Source: Melastoma dodecandrum
Lineage: Eukaryota > Streptophyta > Magnoliopsida > Myrtales > Melastomataceae
DNA: 64,000 nucleotides
Assembly: GCA_029817715.1 (NCBI GenBank)
Contig: JARUPY010000398.1
Location: 1,984,001 to 2,048,000, forward strand
Direction of reading: 5' to 3'
Shown here: one piece after another, positions 16,945-25,973 of the stretch
Position numbering within the stretch: the stretch's first letter is position 1
How the letters are laid out: each line of letters starts with the position of its first letter
Translations under genes and position numbers: made by a program
Notes under the pieces: model-generated
What the model was told of the DNA's origin: nothing
What the model saw: the letters and a program-made list of their open reading frames with translations, nothing else
The model's database searches: none

Positions 16945-18074
16945 GGGCGCGGCTCGTTCTCGCCGCGCTGCTCGCGGCGACGGTCTGTGCCGGCGCGGCG
17001 AGCCGCACGCCGTCCGACATGGTGCGCGAGATGCAGCATCTGCAGGACCGGATCGCGAGCGGCGACACGCTCGCCGAGGCCGCGCACGCCAAGTCGATCG
17101 AGCGCGTCGCCCTCGCCTTTTCCGCGGCGCCGCGCAGCACCTGGAAGGACAAGCGCAACGCGCGCGCGCTCGTCGTCTACCTCTTCAGCGGCGGCAACGC
17201 GCCGGCCATCGAGGACACGATCCCGCCGGACGCGGTGCCGGAGGACGTGCGCAAGCTCTACGCCGGCGCCCTCGCCTACGGGCTCGGCAACGACACCGCG
17301 GCGCGCGAGACGCTCGCGGCGATCGAGCCGCGCTCCCTTCCCGACGACCTCGGCGGCCACCTGGCGCTCGTTCAGGCGACATTGATCGGGCAGGACGATC
17401 GCACGAAGGCGCTGGCGCTGCTCGACCTCGCGCGGCTCATCGAGCCCGGCACGCTCGTCGAAGAGGCGGCCCTGCGCAAGGAGATGTCGCTCATCGGCGC
17501 GACCGGCGATCTCGATAAGTTCGCGCTCCTGGCGCGGCGCTACCGCGACGCCTTCCCGCACTCGATCTACGCGGACAATTTCCGCGTCATGGTGGCGACC
17601 GCCGCCGTTGAACTGGGGGCTGGCGACACGGACGAGTCCGCGCGCCGACTCGCCAAGCTGATGGCGGGTCTCGACAAGCGCGAGCAGCGCCGGCTCTACC
17701 TCCTCATCGCGCGCGCGGCGGTCCTGGCCGGCCGCACGAAGATGGCGGCGCTGGCGAGCAACGAGGCCGGCCGGCTCGCGCAAGGATCGCGCCCCGAGGA
17801 GGCGCGCGCAATGATCTATTTCGGCGCGACGGCGATCGTCGGCGACAAGTACGACCTCGGACTGAAGGCCTTGCAGAGCGTGGCGCCCGGGGAGCTCGAC
17901 GCGCGCGACCGCGAGCTGCGGACCTCGGCCCTGGCGGTGGCGGCGATGATCCGCGACACGAGCCGCGCCCCTGCGACATCCGCAAGCACCACCGATGCGC
18001 AGATGACGGTCGTCGGCGATGTCGAACGCTCTCTCGCATCCGCCGAGCTGGTTCTGAAGAGCCCGGTGAAATGA
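16941..18074 (+). CDS. motC: Periplasmic motor protein MotC
   Basis: In Sinorhizobium, MotC is a periplasmic partner of MotB required for rotation. This one has 377 residues with a signal peptide cleaved near residue 19 (TVCAGAA), and the rest is all-helical repeat-like. Recognisable segments are REMQHLQDRIASGDT, NARALVVYLFSGGNAPAIEDTI, KLYAGALAYGLGN and LLARRYRDAFPHSIYADNFR. It lies between motB and fliK with overlaps at both ends, exactly as in rhizobia. Confidence 0.92.
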   Translation: MRARLVLAALLAATVCAGAASRTPSDMVREMQHLQDRIASGDTLAEAAHAKSIERVALAFSAAPRSTWKDKRNARALVVYLFSGGNAPAIEDTIPPDAVPEDVRKLYAGALAYGLGNDTAARETLAAIEPRSLPDDLGGHLALVQATLIGQDDRTKALALLDLARLIEPGTLVEEAALRKEMSLIGATGDLDKFALLARRYRDAFPHSIYADNFRVMVATAAVELGAGDTDESARRLAKLMAGLDKREQRRLYLLIARAAVLAGRTKMAALASNEAGRLAQGSRPEEARAMIYFGATAIVGDKYDLGLKALQSVAPGELDARDRELRTSALAVAAMIRDTSRAPATSASTTDAQMTVVGDVERSLASAELVLKSPVK

Positions 18075-19666
18075 CGATCGCACTGCGCCTGCCCGACACG
18101 CCGGCCACGGACTCGCGCAGCGCGGCCGCCGCACGCCCGTCCGATGGACGCGATGCGTCGCAATCCGGCCAGAACTTCGACGGCGTTCTCGCGCAGCTCG
18201 GCGAGGGTCCGGTGCCAGCCGACGCCACGACCAGCACGGGCGCGAGCGCGAAGGTGGGGACCCCGACGACATCGGGCTCCAGCCTTGCCGGCGCCCTCGC
18301 GCAGCTCGGCGCAACGTCCGCGGCGACGGCAAGCAACGGCGCGAGCCAAGGTCTTACCGCGGGCCCCGTCGCTCCATCGGCACCCTCGGGCCTCGCACCC
18401 GCGCCCCAGAGCCTCGCCACCATGACACAGGCGTCCTCCCTCACGGCCACGCCGGGCGGCGTCATCCCCGCCCCGCCACGCCAGACCGCCGTTCTGACCG
18501 AGGCGGCACAGGCCTTTGCGCAGGATGTCGCAACGGCGGCAAAGCCCGTCTCGCCGCCGGCGGACGCCGCGCGACGAAACACCGACGCGACCGACACGCA
18601 CAGCAAGGATGGCGACGCCGGCACGGCGCTCGACACGGGGCTGCTTGCAATGGCGATGGCGGCGAGCGGCGCGCTGCCTGCGAGTGCCGCACCCGCCCAG
18701 GCCACCGGCGCCCCGACCATGTCCACAGCGGCGTCCGCCTCGGCGGTGCTGCCGGCGACGCGTCGGCGCGACGATGCGCCGGCGCCGACGCCCGCAGACG
18801 GCACGACGGCGGATGAGGACGCCGCGACGAGTGCCGGCATCCCGCTCGTCGCCGCGACTTCGCTCGTCACGCATATGGAAACCGCGCCCGTGCGCGATCC
18901 TCGATTGACGGCGGGCGTCTCGACGCCGGCAGGCGCTCAGACGAAGGGCGCGAGCGCCGAACCGCCTGACGCGACGCCCGCGGGCGCATCGGGCGCTCCG
19001 CCCTCGCGGGAGCCGAGCGTGCCGCATGCCGCCGCCGCGGCGGAGGCGACGCCCGCGAGCGATGCCGCGACGAGCCCGCTCCCTCACAAGAGCGAGACGG
19101 AGACGCCCGTCTTCGTCATGCCCGCCTCCCTCACGCCCTCGCAGGCGGTGGCGCGCGCCGTGGCCGTCGCCGTGCCGCCCGCGGCGGCCACCGCGAACGT
19201 GCCCGACGCGCCGCAGGCCGCCTCGCTCGCCCCGCCCCGCACGATGACGCTGCAACTCACGCCGCAGAGCCTCGGCACCGTCAGCGTAACGATGCATCTC
19301 GCCGCCGGCGGCCTCGATCTGACGGTCAGCGCATCCGATGCGGGCACGGGCGCCACCATCCGGCGCGACAAAGACGTCCTCGCGGCGGCCGTGCAGGACC
19401 AGGGCTACGATTTGCGCTCGCTCACCGTACACAGCGGCGATGCGGCCGGCTCCGCGTCATCCGACCCCGGCGCCTCGCCCCGGCAGGACAGCGGCGGCAG
19501 CCAAGCCTTCGCGCAGACCGGCGACGGCTCCGCCGGCGCGGGGCGCGGCAACGCGCAAGCGGGCGGCGGGCGCCCCGGCCAGGACGCGCGCGAGACCCTC
19601 CCCTCCTCGAAACCGAGTCACGACGATGCGCCGCGCGCTTCTGCTGCTGGCACTCTTTATATCTGA
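18071..19666 (+). CDS. fliK: Flagellar hook-length control protein FliK (rhizobial MotD)
   Basis: Exported ruler and export-specificity switch. It has 531 residues of very low complexity, rich in Ala, Thr, Ser and Pro, with a C-terminal FliK domain (TMTLQLTPQSLGTVSVTMHLAAGGLDLTVSASDAGTGATIRRDKDVLAAAVQDQGYDLRSLTV). The rhizobial protein once called MotD was shown to be FliK, and it occupies this same place after motC. Its last 41 bases overlap the next gene in another frame. Confidence 0.88.
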   Translation: MTIALRLPDTPATDSRSAAAARPSDGRDASQSGQNFDGVLAQLGEGPVPADATTSTGASAKVGTPTTSGSSLAGALAQLGATSAATASNGASQGLTAGPVAPSAPSGLAPAPQSLATMTQASSLTATPGGVIPAPPRQTAVLTEAAQAFAQDVATAAKPVSPPADAARRNTDATDTHSKDGDAGTALDTGLLAMAMAASGALPASAAPAQATGAPTMSTAASASAVLPATRRRDDAPAPTPADGTTADEDAATSAGIPLVAATSLVTHMETAPVRDPRLTAGVSTPAGAQTKGASAEPPDATPAGASGAPPSREPSVPHAAAAAEATPASDAATSPLPHKSETETPVFVMPASLTPSQAVARAVAVAVPPAAATANVPDAPQAASLAPPRTMTLQLTPQSLGTVSVTMHLAAGGLDLTVSASDAGTGATIRRDKDVLAAAVQDQGYDLRSLTVHSGDAAGSASSDPGASPRQDSGGSQAFAQTGDGSAGAGRGNAQAGGGRPGQDARETLPSSKPSHDDAPRASAAGTLYI

Positions 19667-20261
19667 CGCCGTCGGCGCTCGGGTGTCGGCGGGCGTCTCC
19701 TGCGAGCCGGAGATCGCGCGCGCCGCGGCGCGTTACGGCATCCCGCTCGCCGTGTTCTATGCCGTCGGCCTCAACGAGACGGGCACGCAGGGGCGCCTGC
19801 AGCCCTTCGCGATGAACGTCGACGGGCGCGCCGTCGTCAGCGCTTCGCTGGCCGAGGCGCTCGCACGTTTCGCGCAGGCCAAGCGCGCCGGCGCCCGGAT
19901 GATCGACATCGGCTGCATGCAGATCAACCACCATTACCACGGTGCGAACTTCGTTTCGCTGCCGGCGATGTTCGATCCGGCCCGCAACGTCGACTATGCC
20001 GCGCGCTTCCTCGCCGAGCTGAAGCAGCGCGAGCGGACCTGGACCATGGCCGTCGCGCGCTACAACGCCGGACCCAACAACGACCCTGCGCAGAAGCGTT
20101 ACGTGTGTGCGGTGACGACCCGCATGGTCGCCAGCGGCTTCGGCGCCTGGACCGAATCAGCGAAACGATTCTGCTTTTCCGCGCCTGTGGCAAAAGAGCC
20201 AAAACCCCTCGCCACAGCCGAAAACGAGGGCAGCGCCCAGCAACTGGTTAACGCAAGGTAA
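19626..20261 (+). CDS. Secreted lytic transglycosylase (SLT family)
   Basis: Peptidoglycan-cleaving enzyme of 211 residues, likely periplasmic. A signal peptide (MRRALLLLALFISDAVGA) is followed by a goose-type/SLT domain (ARYGIPLAVFYAVGLNETG with the catalytic Glu, GCMQINHHYHG, ARYNAGPNN). Start ATG at 19626 gives a clean signal peptide and overlaps fliK by 41 bases. Its place beside rod and hook genes suggests that it opens the wall for the rod, like SltF or FlgJ C-domains in other species. The separate FlgJ-like protein here has no muramidase domain. Confidence 0.88.
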   Translation: MRRALLLLALFISDAVGARVSAGVSCEPEIARAAARYGIPLAVFYAVGLNETGTQGRLQPFAMNVDGRAVVSASLAEALARFAQAKRAGARMIDIGCMQINHHYHGANFVSLPAMFDPARNVDYAARFLAELKQRERTWTMAVARYNAGPNNDPAQKRYVCAVTTRMVASGFGAWTESAKRFCFSAPVAKEPKPLATAENEGSAQQLVNAR

Positions 20262-20385
20262 AAGGAGAGGCCGCGGAACGGCTCATTCGCACGCCGTTTC
20301 GGCTCGAATTTGGACAAAGCGAAGGCTCCAGCGACCGCGCAAGAAAGTCTTAACCTTCCCCAGGGTCAGCAAAGAAGCTTATTGG

Positions 20386-20400
20386 TTAACAGCCGTTTAC
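20386..20400 (+). promoter_or_regulatory. Possible CtrA-type site upstream of ftcR
   Basis: TTAA-N7-TTAC lies 52 bases before the ftcR ATG, one base off the CtrA consensus TTAA-N7-TTAA. Additional half-sites TTAACC (20350) and TTAAG (20411) sit in the same AT-rich gap. Confidence 0.35.
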
Positions 20401-20452
20401 CCTAAAAATTAAGGTGCGGCCTAGCATCGAATCCACTGATTCGGGGGATGCG

Positions 20453-21184
20453 ATGCTGCTGTTTGTCGAGGAAAGGGCGCTGGTCGTCGCCGGCTACAAG
20501 CAAGGCTTCGATGCCGAAGGTATCGCGCTCGCGAGCTTCACGCCCGCGGATCTCCTGGCCTGGATCGAGAACGCACCGCCGAACGAGATCGCGGCGGTGG
20601 AAGGCTTCATCCTCGCCGACAGTGAGTTGCGGGTGGCCTGCGCCCGCGCGATCGCGCTGCGCTCGAGCGCGCCGGTGATCGCCCTCAACGACGTCGGTTC
20701 GCTCGAGGCAACTCTCTCCCTCTTCTCCGAAGGCATCGACGACGTGGTGCGCAAGCCCGTGCATGTCCGTGAGATTCTCGCACGCTTCGGAGCGATCCGC
20801 CGCCGCAGCGCGCTGCAGGCCCGCAACGTCGCCACCGTGCCGCCGGCGGGTCACGTCGCCGTCTACTTCGACGGCCGCGACCCCGAGATCGATGGTGTGG
20901 CGCTCAACCTCCCCCGGCGCGAACGGCGCATCCTCGAGTTCCTGATCGCCAACCGCGGCCGTCGGGTGACGAAGACGCAGATCTTCGACGCGATCTATGG
21001 GATTTTCGACGAGAACGTCGAAGAGAACGTCATCGAGAGCCACGTGAGCAAGCTGCGCAAGAAGCTGCGCCACAGACTCGGCTACGATCCGATCGATTCC
21101 AAACGGTTCCTCGGCTATTGCATCGAGCTCGACGTAAAGCGCGGCGAGACCGAGAAGCTGGCCGATCTCTGTCAGGCCGCCTAA
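20453..21184 (+). CDS. ftcR: Flagellar transcriptional regulator FtcR (Rem-like)
   Basis: Orphan OmpR-type response regulator that controls flagellar genes in Brucella (FtcR) and Sinorhizobium (Rem). It has 243 residues: a receiver-like N-domain (acidic E6/E7, a candidate phospho-acceptor D56 in FILADSEL, and K101 in VVRKPVH), then a winged-helix domain (LPRRERRILEFLIANRGRRVTKTQIFDAIYG, NVIESHVSKLRKKL). The receiver departs from the typical pattern and no sensor kinase is adjacent. Start at 20453 follows a GGGGGA ribosome-binding site, and an upstream in-frame ATG (20414) is less likely. It sits directly before flgE, as in rhizobia. Confidence 0.9.
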   Translation: MLLFVEERALVVAGYKQGFDAEGIALASFTPADLLAWIENAPPNEIAAVEGFILADSELRVACARAIALRSSAPVIALNDVGSLEATLSLFSEGIDDVVRKPVHVREILARFGAIRRRSALQARNVATVPPAGHVAVYFDGRDPEIDGVALNLPRRERRILEFLIANRGRRVTKTQIFDAIYGIFDENVEENVIESHVSKLRKKLRHRLGYDPIDSKRFLGYCIELDVKRGETEKLADLCQAA

Positions 21185-21211
21185 CTCCGACACCATCAGC
21201 AGGCCCGATCC

Positions 21212-22459
21212 ATGAGTCTCTTCAGCGCGTTGCAGACTTCCGTCTCGGGCATGGCCGCGCAGAGCAGCGCGCTCAGCGCCATCTCCGACAACATCGCGAA
21301 TTCCTCCACCACCGGCTACAAGCGCGCCTCGACCGACTTCGAGACGCTGCTCGGCAATCAGGCGACGAGCTCGTACGAATCAGGCGGCGTGCTCACCGAC
21401 ATCCGCTACGGCATCACCGACCAGGGCAGCCTGCAGACGACGACCTCCAACACCGATCTCGCGATCAACGGCAACGGCTTCTTCGTCGTCAGCAAGAACG
21501 GCGAAGGCTCCTACCTGACCCGCGCCGGTTCCTTCCTGCCCGACCAAAACGGCGTGCTGACGAACACCGCCGGCTACCAGCTCATGGGCTACAAGGTCGC
21601 GACGGACGGCACCGTGTCCTCGACGCTCTCGGCCGTGACAGTCGCCAAGACCGACCTGCAAGCCGCCGCTTCGCTCACCGGCAAGCTCTCGGCCAACCTG
21701 CCCTCGACCGCGACGGCCGTCGCCGCCGCCAACCTGCCCTCGACCAACAGCGCCGGCGCAACCTACACGGACAAGACGTCCATCACCGCCTACGACGACC
21801 TCGGCCAGGCGGTGACGATGGACGTCTACCTCACGAAGACCGGCAACAATTCCTGGGAGGTCGCCGCCTACAATCAGGCCGGAGCGACCAACGGTGGCTT
21901 CCCTTACACCGCCGGTTCCCAGCTCGGCACCGCGAACCTGACGTTCGATCCGACCACGGGCAAGATCTCGACCGGAACGAATTCGACGCTGTCCGTGACC
22001 ATCCCGAACGGCAACACCGTCAAGATCGACATGTCGAGCATGACGCAGCTCGCGACCTCCTTTGCGGTCGGCACCGCGCAGGCGGACGGCAACGCGCCAA
22101 GCCAGCTCGATCACATCGCCGTCGGCAAGGACGGAACGGTGACGGAGGTCTTCGCGAGCGGCGCGCAGACGTCGGTCTACAAGATCCCGCTCGCCAGCGT
22201 GAACGGGCCCGATCAGCTCGCGCCGCTCAGCGGCAACGTGTACGCGCAGAGCGTCGGCTCCGGCACCATGGTGCTGTCCACGCCGGGCACCGCCGGCACG
22301 GGCACGATCATCTCCGACTCGCTCGAACAGTCGACCGTCGATCTCGCCACAGAGCTGACGAACATGATCACCGCTCAGCGCAGCTACGAGGCCAACTCCA
22401 AGGTTCTGCAAGCGAGCTCGGATCTGCTCAGCGTGCTCAACCGTCTGACGACGGGCTGA
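21212..22459 (+). CDS. flgE: Flagellar hook protein FlgE
   Basis: Hook subunit of 415 residues. It has the N-terminal rod/hook signature (MAAQSSALSAISDNIANSSTTGYKRASTDFE), the FlgF/G/E-type INGNGFFVV and YLTRAGSF motifs, and a variable Ser/Thr-rich middle. The C-terminus is STVDLATELTNMITAQRSYEANSKVLQASSDLLSVLNRL. Longer than FlgG and FlgF through the hook-specific middle domains. Confidence 0.97.
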   Translation: MSLFSALQTSVSGMAAQSSALSAISDNIANSSTTGYKRASTDFETLLGNQATSSYESGGVLTDIRYGITDQGSLQTTTSNTDLAINGNGFFVVSKNGEGSYLTRAGSFLPDQNGVLTNTAGYQLMGYKVATDGTVSSTLSAVTVAKTDLQAAASLTGKLSANLPSTATAVAAANLPSTNSAGATYTDKTSITAYDDLGQAVTMDVYLTKTGNNSWEVAAYNQAGATNGGFPYTAGSQLGTANLTFDPTTGKISTGTNSTLSVTIPNGNTVKIDMSSMTQLATSFAVGTAQADGNAPSQLDHIAVGKDGTVTEVFASGAQTSVYKIPLASVNGPDQLAPLSGNVYAQSVGSGTMVLSTPGTAGTGTIISDSLEQSTVDLATELTNMITAQRSYEANSKVLQASSDLLSVLNRLTTG

Positions 22460-22588
22460 TCTCGTCCGCGTCCTCGCTTCCTCTTCGGCATGATTAAAAA
22501 AGATCGTTAGCAAGCAGAGTAAACGATCTCTCCATCATTTCAGCGCAGCGTAACGGGCATCGGTTCAGACGCGGGCTAGGACGCTGCG

Positions 22589-24076
22589 ATGAGTTTATCA
22601 GGTGCCCTGAATGTCGCGCAGTCGGCGCTCGCCAACACCGCGGCGCAGGCCTCGATGGTGTCGCGCAACATCGCGGGCGTCAACAATCCGAACTACTCGC
22701 GCAAGAGCGCGCCGCCGCTGACGCTGATCACGGGCGATGTCTCCACCGGCCCGACCCAGCGGGCGGCCAACGCGGCCCTCTTGGCCAACCTGCTCTCCGC
22801 CCAATCCGCCTCCGCCTCGAGCGACGCCCTCAACGCCGGTCTCTCGACGATCGCCGGCACGCTCAGCCTCGACACGACGTCCTCGACCTCCTCCACGGCC
22901 GCGACGGACACATCGCCGTCGACGATGATCGGCGCGTTCTCCAACGCGCTTCAGCAATATGCGGCGGCGCCCGACAATTCGACCCTCGCGGGCAATGTCG
23001 TCACGGCCGCGAAATCGCTCGCCTCCAACATCGCGCAGGCGGCGCAGACCGTGCAGACGGTCCGCGCGCAGGCCGACACGGATATCGCCACCTCGGTTTC
23101 GAACATCAACAGCCTCCTGTCGCAGTTCAAGACGGTCAACGATCAGATCGTGGCCGGCACCGCCGTCGGCTCGGACGTGACGGACCTGCAGGACACGCGC
23201 GACGGCATCCTCAAGCAGCTCTCGAACGAGATCGGGATCACCACCTCGACGAGCTCCACCGGAAGCACCTCGATCTATACCGACAGCGGCGTCACCCTGT
23301 TCGAGACGACGCCGCGCGCCGTGACCTTCAACGCGACCGCCACCTATGTGGACGGCACGGTCGGGCAGGCCGTGATGGCGGACGGCGTGCCGATCACCGG
23401 CGCCTCCGCGATCATGCCGATCTCCTCCGGCAAGCTGGCCGGCCTGACGCAGCTCCGTGATCAGACGAGCGTCGCCTATCAGAACCAGCTCGACCAGATC
23501 GCGACGTCCCTCGTCTCGACCTTCGCGGAGAGCGACCAGACGGGCAGCGGCCAGCCGACGTTGGCGGGCCTCTTCACGACGGGCTCGTCGAGCCTGCCGA
23601 CGAGCGTCGTCGGCGCCGCGGCGGCCCTCAAGGTCAATGCGCGGGTCGACCCGACGCAAGGGGGTGATCCGACGCGGCTGCGCGACGGCAACATCTCGAG
23701 CGCCAACGCCGCCTACACCTACAACACGAGCGGCGCCGTCGCCTTCTCCGGCCGGCTCGATCAGTTGCAAGCCGCGCTGTCGCAGACGCAGAGCTTCGAC
23801 TCCTCGACCGGCGGCGTCGCCTCCGGCAGTCTCGCGACCTACGCGCAATCCTCCGTCAACTGGCTCGAGTCGACCCGCCAGACGGCGACGAGCAACTCCA
23901 CCTACAACAGCGCCGTCGTCTCGACGACGACGACCGCGCTCTCGAACGCGACCGGCGTCAACATCGACAACGAAATGTCGAACATGCTCGTGATCGAGCA
24001 CGCGTATCAGGCATCCGCGCAGCTCATGAACACGGTCAACGGCATGTATGCCGCGCTGCTGCGGGCCTTCGGCTGA
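22589..24076 (+). CDS. flgK: Flagellar hook-associated protein 1 FlgK
   Basis: Junction protein between hook and filament, 495 residues. The N-terminus is GALNVAQSALANTAAQASMVSRNIAGVNNPNYSRK. The coiled middle carries IATSVSNINSLLSQFKTVNDQIV and DLQDTRDGILKQLS, and the C-terminus is VNIDNEMSNMLVIEHAYQASAQLMNTVNGMYAALLRAFG. A 129-base gap before it is AT-rich with AGCAAGC at 22509 and may hold a promoter. Confidence 0.96.
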   Translation: MSLSGALNVAQSALANTAAQASMVSRNIAGVNNPNYSRKSAPPLTLITGDVSTGPTQRAANAALLANLLSAQSASASSDALNAGLSTIAGTLSLDTTSSTSSTAATDTSPSTMIGAFSNALQQYAAAPDNSTLAGNVVTAAKSLASNIAQAAQTVQTVRAQADTDIATSVSNINSLLSQFKTVNDQIVAGTAVGSDVTDLQDTRDGILKQLSNEIGITTSTSSTGSTSIYTDSGVTLFETTPRAVTFNATATYVDGTVGQAVMADGVPITGASAIMPISSGKLAGLTQLRDQTSVAYQNQLDQIATSLVSTFAESDQTGSGQPTLAGLFTTGSSSLPTSVVGAAAALKVNARVDPTQGGDPTRLRDGNISSANAAYTYNTSGAVAFSGRLDQLQAALSQTQSFDSSTGGVASGSLATYAQSSVNWLESTRQTATSNSTYNSAVVSTTTTALSNATGVNIDNEMSNMLVIEHAYQASAQLMNTVNGMYAALLRAFG

Positions 24077-24084
24077 GGACGGAC

Positions 24085-25140
24085 ATGACCTATATCTCGA
24101 CCCAGTCCCTGACATCGCCGCTGCGCCAGTCGATCCTGCAGAACCAGTCGCAGCTGGCCCAGGTGCAGACGGAAATCTCGAGCGGGACCTACGCCGATAT
24201 CGGGCTGACGCTCGGCGCGTCCACCGGCTCGTCGCTCTCGCTCAAGTCCGAGATCGACAATCTGACGACGCTGACGAGCACCAACGCCTTCGCGACGACG
24301 CGCCTTTCGGCGACGGCGACCGCGCTGACGACGCTCGTGACGAGCGCGCAGACCGTCTCGCAGGCGCTCGTCGCCGCACCGTCGGCCGGCGGCTCGACCA
24401 GCTCCGTGCAGGACAGTGCGACGAGCGCGCTGAAAGCCTTCATCGCCACGATGAACACGTCGGTCGCCAATCAATACGTCTTCTCGGGCGACAAGACCGA
24501 CACCTCCCCGGTGGCCGACTATTTCAGCACGACCACCGCGGGGTCCAAGGCCGCGGTCGATGCGGCCTTCCAGTCGACGTTCGGCACGTCGCAGACGAGC
24601 GGCGGCGCGTCCGCGATCTCCGGCAGTCAGATGACGTCGTTCCTCGACAATCAGTTCAGCGCGCTCTTTTCCTCGTCGAGCTGGCAGTCGAGCTGGTCGT
24701 CCGCCTCGAGCACGGATCTGCAGACGACGATCGCGCCGGGCCAGACTGCCACGACGTCCGTCGACGCCAATCAGGCCGCGTTCCGTCAGCTCGCACAGGG
24801 CCTGACGATGGTCAGCGAATTCACCGGCGCGAACATGAGCGACGACGCCCGCAACGTCGTCATCGCGAAGGCGACGAGCCTCATCAATTCCGCCGTCACG
24901 TCGATCACCTCGCTCGAGGCGGGCGTCGGCACGACACAGAATGCGATCTCGACCGCGAACGACGCGATGAGCGCGCAGATCACCACGCTGAAATCGCACG
25001 TCAGCGATTTGGAAAGCGTCGACACGTATTCTTTGTCCTCGCAGCTTTCCCAATTGCAGACGCAGCTCGAGACCTCCTATGCGCTGACGAACCGTCTTCA
25101 GCAGCTCAGCCTGACGAACTATCTCTCGTCCACCGGATAA
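24085..25140 (+). CDS. flgL: Flagellar hook-associated protein 3 FlgL
   Basis: Second hook-filament junction protein, 351 residues and flagellin-like at both ends: LTSPLRQSILQNQSQLAQVQTEISSGTYADIG at the N-terminus and AQITTLKSHVSDLESVDTYSLSSQLSQLQTQLETSYALTNRLQQLSLTNYL at the C-terminus. It follows flgK after eight bases. Confidence 0.95.
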   Translation: MTYISTQSLTSPLRQSILQNQSQLAQVQTEISSGTYADIGLTLGASTGSSLSLKSEIDNLTTLTSTNAFATTRLSATATALTTLVTSAQTVSQALVAAPSAGGSTSSVQDSATSALKAFIATMNTSVANQYVFSGDKTDTSPVADYFSTTTAGSKAAVDAAFQSTFGTSQTSGGASAISGSQMTSFLDNQFSALFSSSSWQSSWSSASSTDLQTTIAPGQTATTSVDANQAAFRQLAQGLTMVSEFTGANMSDDARNVVIAKATSLINSAVTSITSLEAGVGTTQNAISTANDAMSAQITTLKSHVSDLESVDTYSLSSQLSQLQTQLETSYALTNRLQQLSLTNYLSSTG

Positions 25141-25144
25141 TTCC

Positions 25145-25492
25145 ATGTACCAGCAGTCGTATGCAGAAGTTCTCGAAGACGACCAGCGCGAAGCGCGCCG
25201 CGTCGAATATGCCGCGCTCGATCGCGCGGTGTCGCTGCTGAGCGATGCGGCCGAGCCCGACAGCGAGGCCCGCGTCGGCATCGATGCCCTCTTCTACACG
25301 CGCCGCCTGTGGACGACCTTCGTGTCCGAGCTCGCGGCGCCCGACAACGCTTTGCCCAACGAGCTGCGCGCCAACCTCATCTCGATCGGAATCTGGATCA
25401 TCCGGGAAGCGGAAGCGATCCGGCTCGGCGAATCCGACAATTACGAAGGCATCGCCGAAATCTGCGCCATCGTGCGCGACGGGCTGCGGTGA
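25145..25492 (+). CDS. flaF: Flagellar biosynthesis regulator FlaF
   Basis: Cytoplasmic flagellin chaperone/regulator of alphaproteobacteria that acts with FlbT on flagellin synthesis and secretion. It has 115 residues, with family features REARRVEYAALDRAVSLL, FYTRRLWTTFVSELAAPDNALPNELRANLISIGIWIIREAE. It starts four bases after flgL and is followed by flbT seven bases later. Confidence 0.95.
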   Translation: MYQQSYAEVLEDDQREARRVEYAALDRAVSLLSDAAEPDSEARVGIDALFYTRRLWTTFVSELAAPDNALPNELRANLISIGIWIIREAEAIRLGESDNYEGIAEICAIVRDGLR

Positions 25493-25499
25493 GGACCAG

Positions 25500-25907
25500 A
25501 TGCACATCACCCTTCGTGCCGGCGAGAAGATCTATCTGAACGGTGCGGTCATCCGCGTCGACCGGAAGGTGAGCCTCGAGCTCATGAACGACGCCGCGTT
25601 TCTCCTCGAGTCGCACGTCATGCAGGTCGAGACGGCGACGACACCGCTGCGCCAGCTCTATTTCGTCGTGCAGACGTTGCTCATGAGCCCGCACGACACA
25701 GCTCCGGCGCTCGCCCTCTTCCGCGACAGCGTCGCGCGCATGAAGGCGGCTTACGAGGATCGCGGCGTGCTCGAGGCCATCTCGCGCACGAGCGCCTACG
25801 TCGCTTCGAGCCGCTATTTCGACGCGCTCAAGGAGCTGCGCGCTGTCTTCGGGCGCGACGACGCCCTGATGGCGCCTCAGGACGCCCCGCTCGCTCTCGC
25901 GAGCTGA
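25500..25907 (+). CDS. flbT: Flagellum biosynthesis repressor FlbT
   Basis: Post-transcriptional regulator that binds the 5' leader of flagellin mRNA in Caulobacter; in Brucella it promotes flagellin production. It has 135 residues with the typical start MHITLRAGEKIYLNGAVIRVDRKVSLELMNDAAFLLESHVMQ and the segment PLRQLYFVVQTLLMSP. The likely targets are the two near-identical flagellin leaders at 11077 and 12287. Confidence 0.96.
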   Translation: MHITLRAGEKIYLNGAVIRVDRKVSLELMNDAAFLLESHVMQVETATTPLRQLYFVVQTLLMSPHDTAPALALFRDSVARMKAAYEDRGVLEAISRTSAYVASSRYFDALKELRAVFGRDDALMAPQDAPLALAS

Positions 25908-25913
25908 GAGGGT

Positions 25914-25928
25914 CAGCCTGGGGACAGG
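25914..25928 (+). promoter_or_regulatory. Possible flagellar promoter motif upstream of flgD
   Basis: CAGCCTGGGGACAGG (11 of 15 matches to the flgB motif) ends 45 bases before flgD, with TAGCAT at the -10-like offset. The same bases form a 6-bp inverted repeat AGCCTG/CAGGCT, so a hairpin is an alternative reading. Confidence 0.35.
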
Positions 25929-25973
25929 CTCGGCTCCTAGCATTCCGGGATCACGCTTTTTGCGGGTTCCGGC

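Noticed and set aside
18071..19666. FliK frame as a possible surface adhesin because of its Ala/Thr/Pro-rich composition
   Set aside because: The C-terminal FliK domain and position after motC identify it; low complexity is normal for FliK.
22509..22515. AGCAAGC upstream of flgK as another copy of the flagellar promoter motif
   Set aside because: Only about half of the positions match and the spacing (73 bases) is out of line with the other copies.
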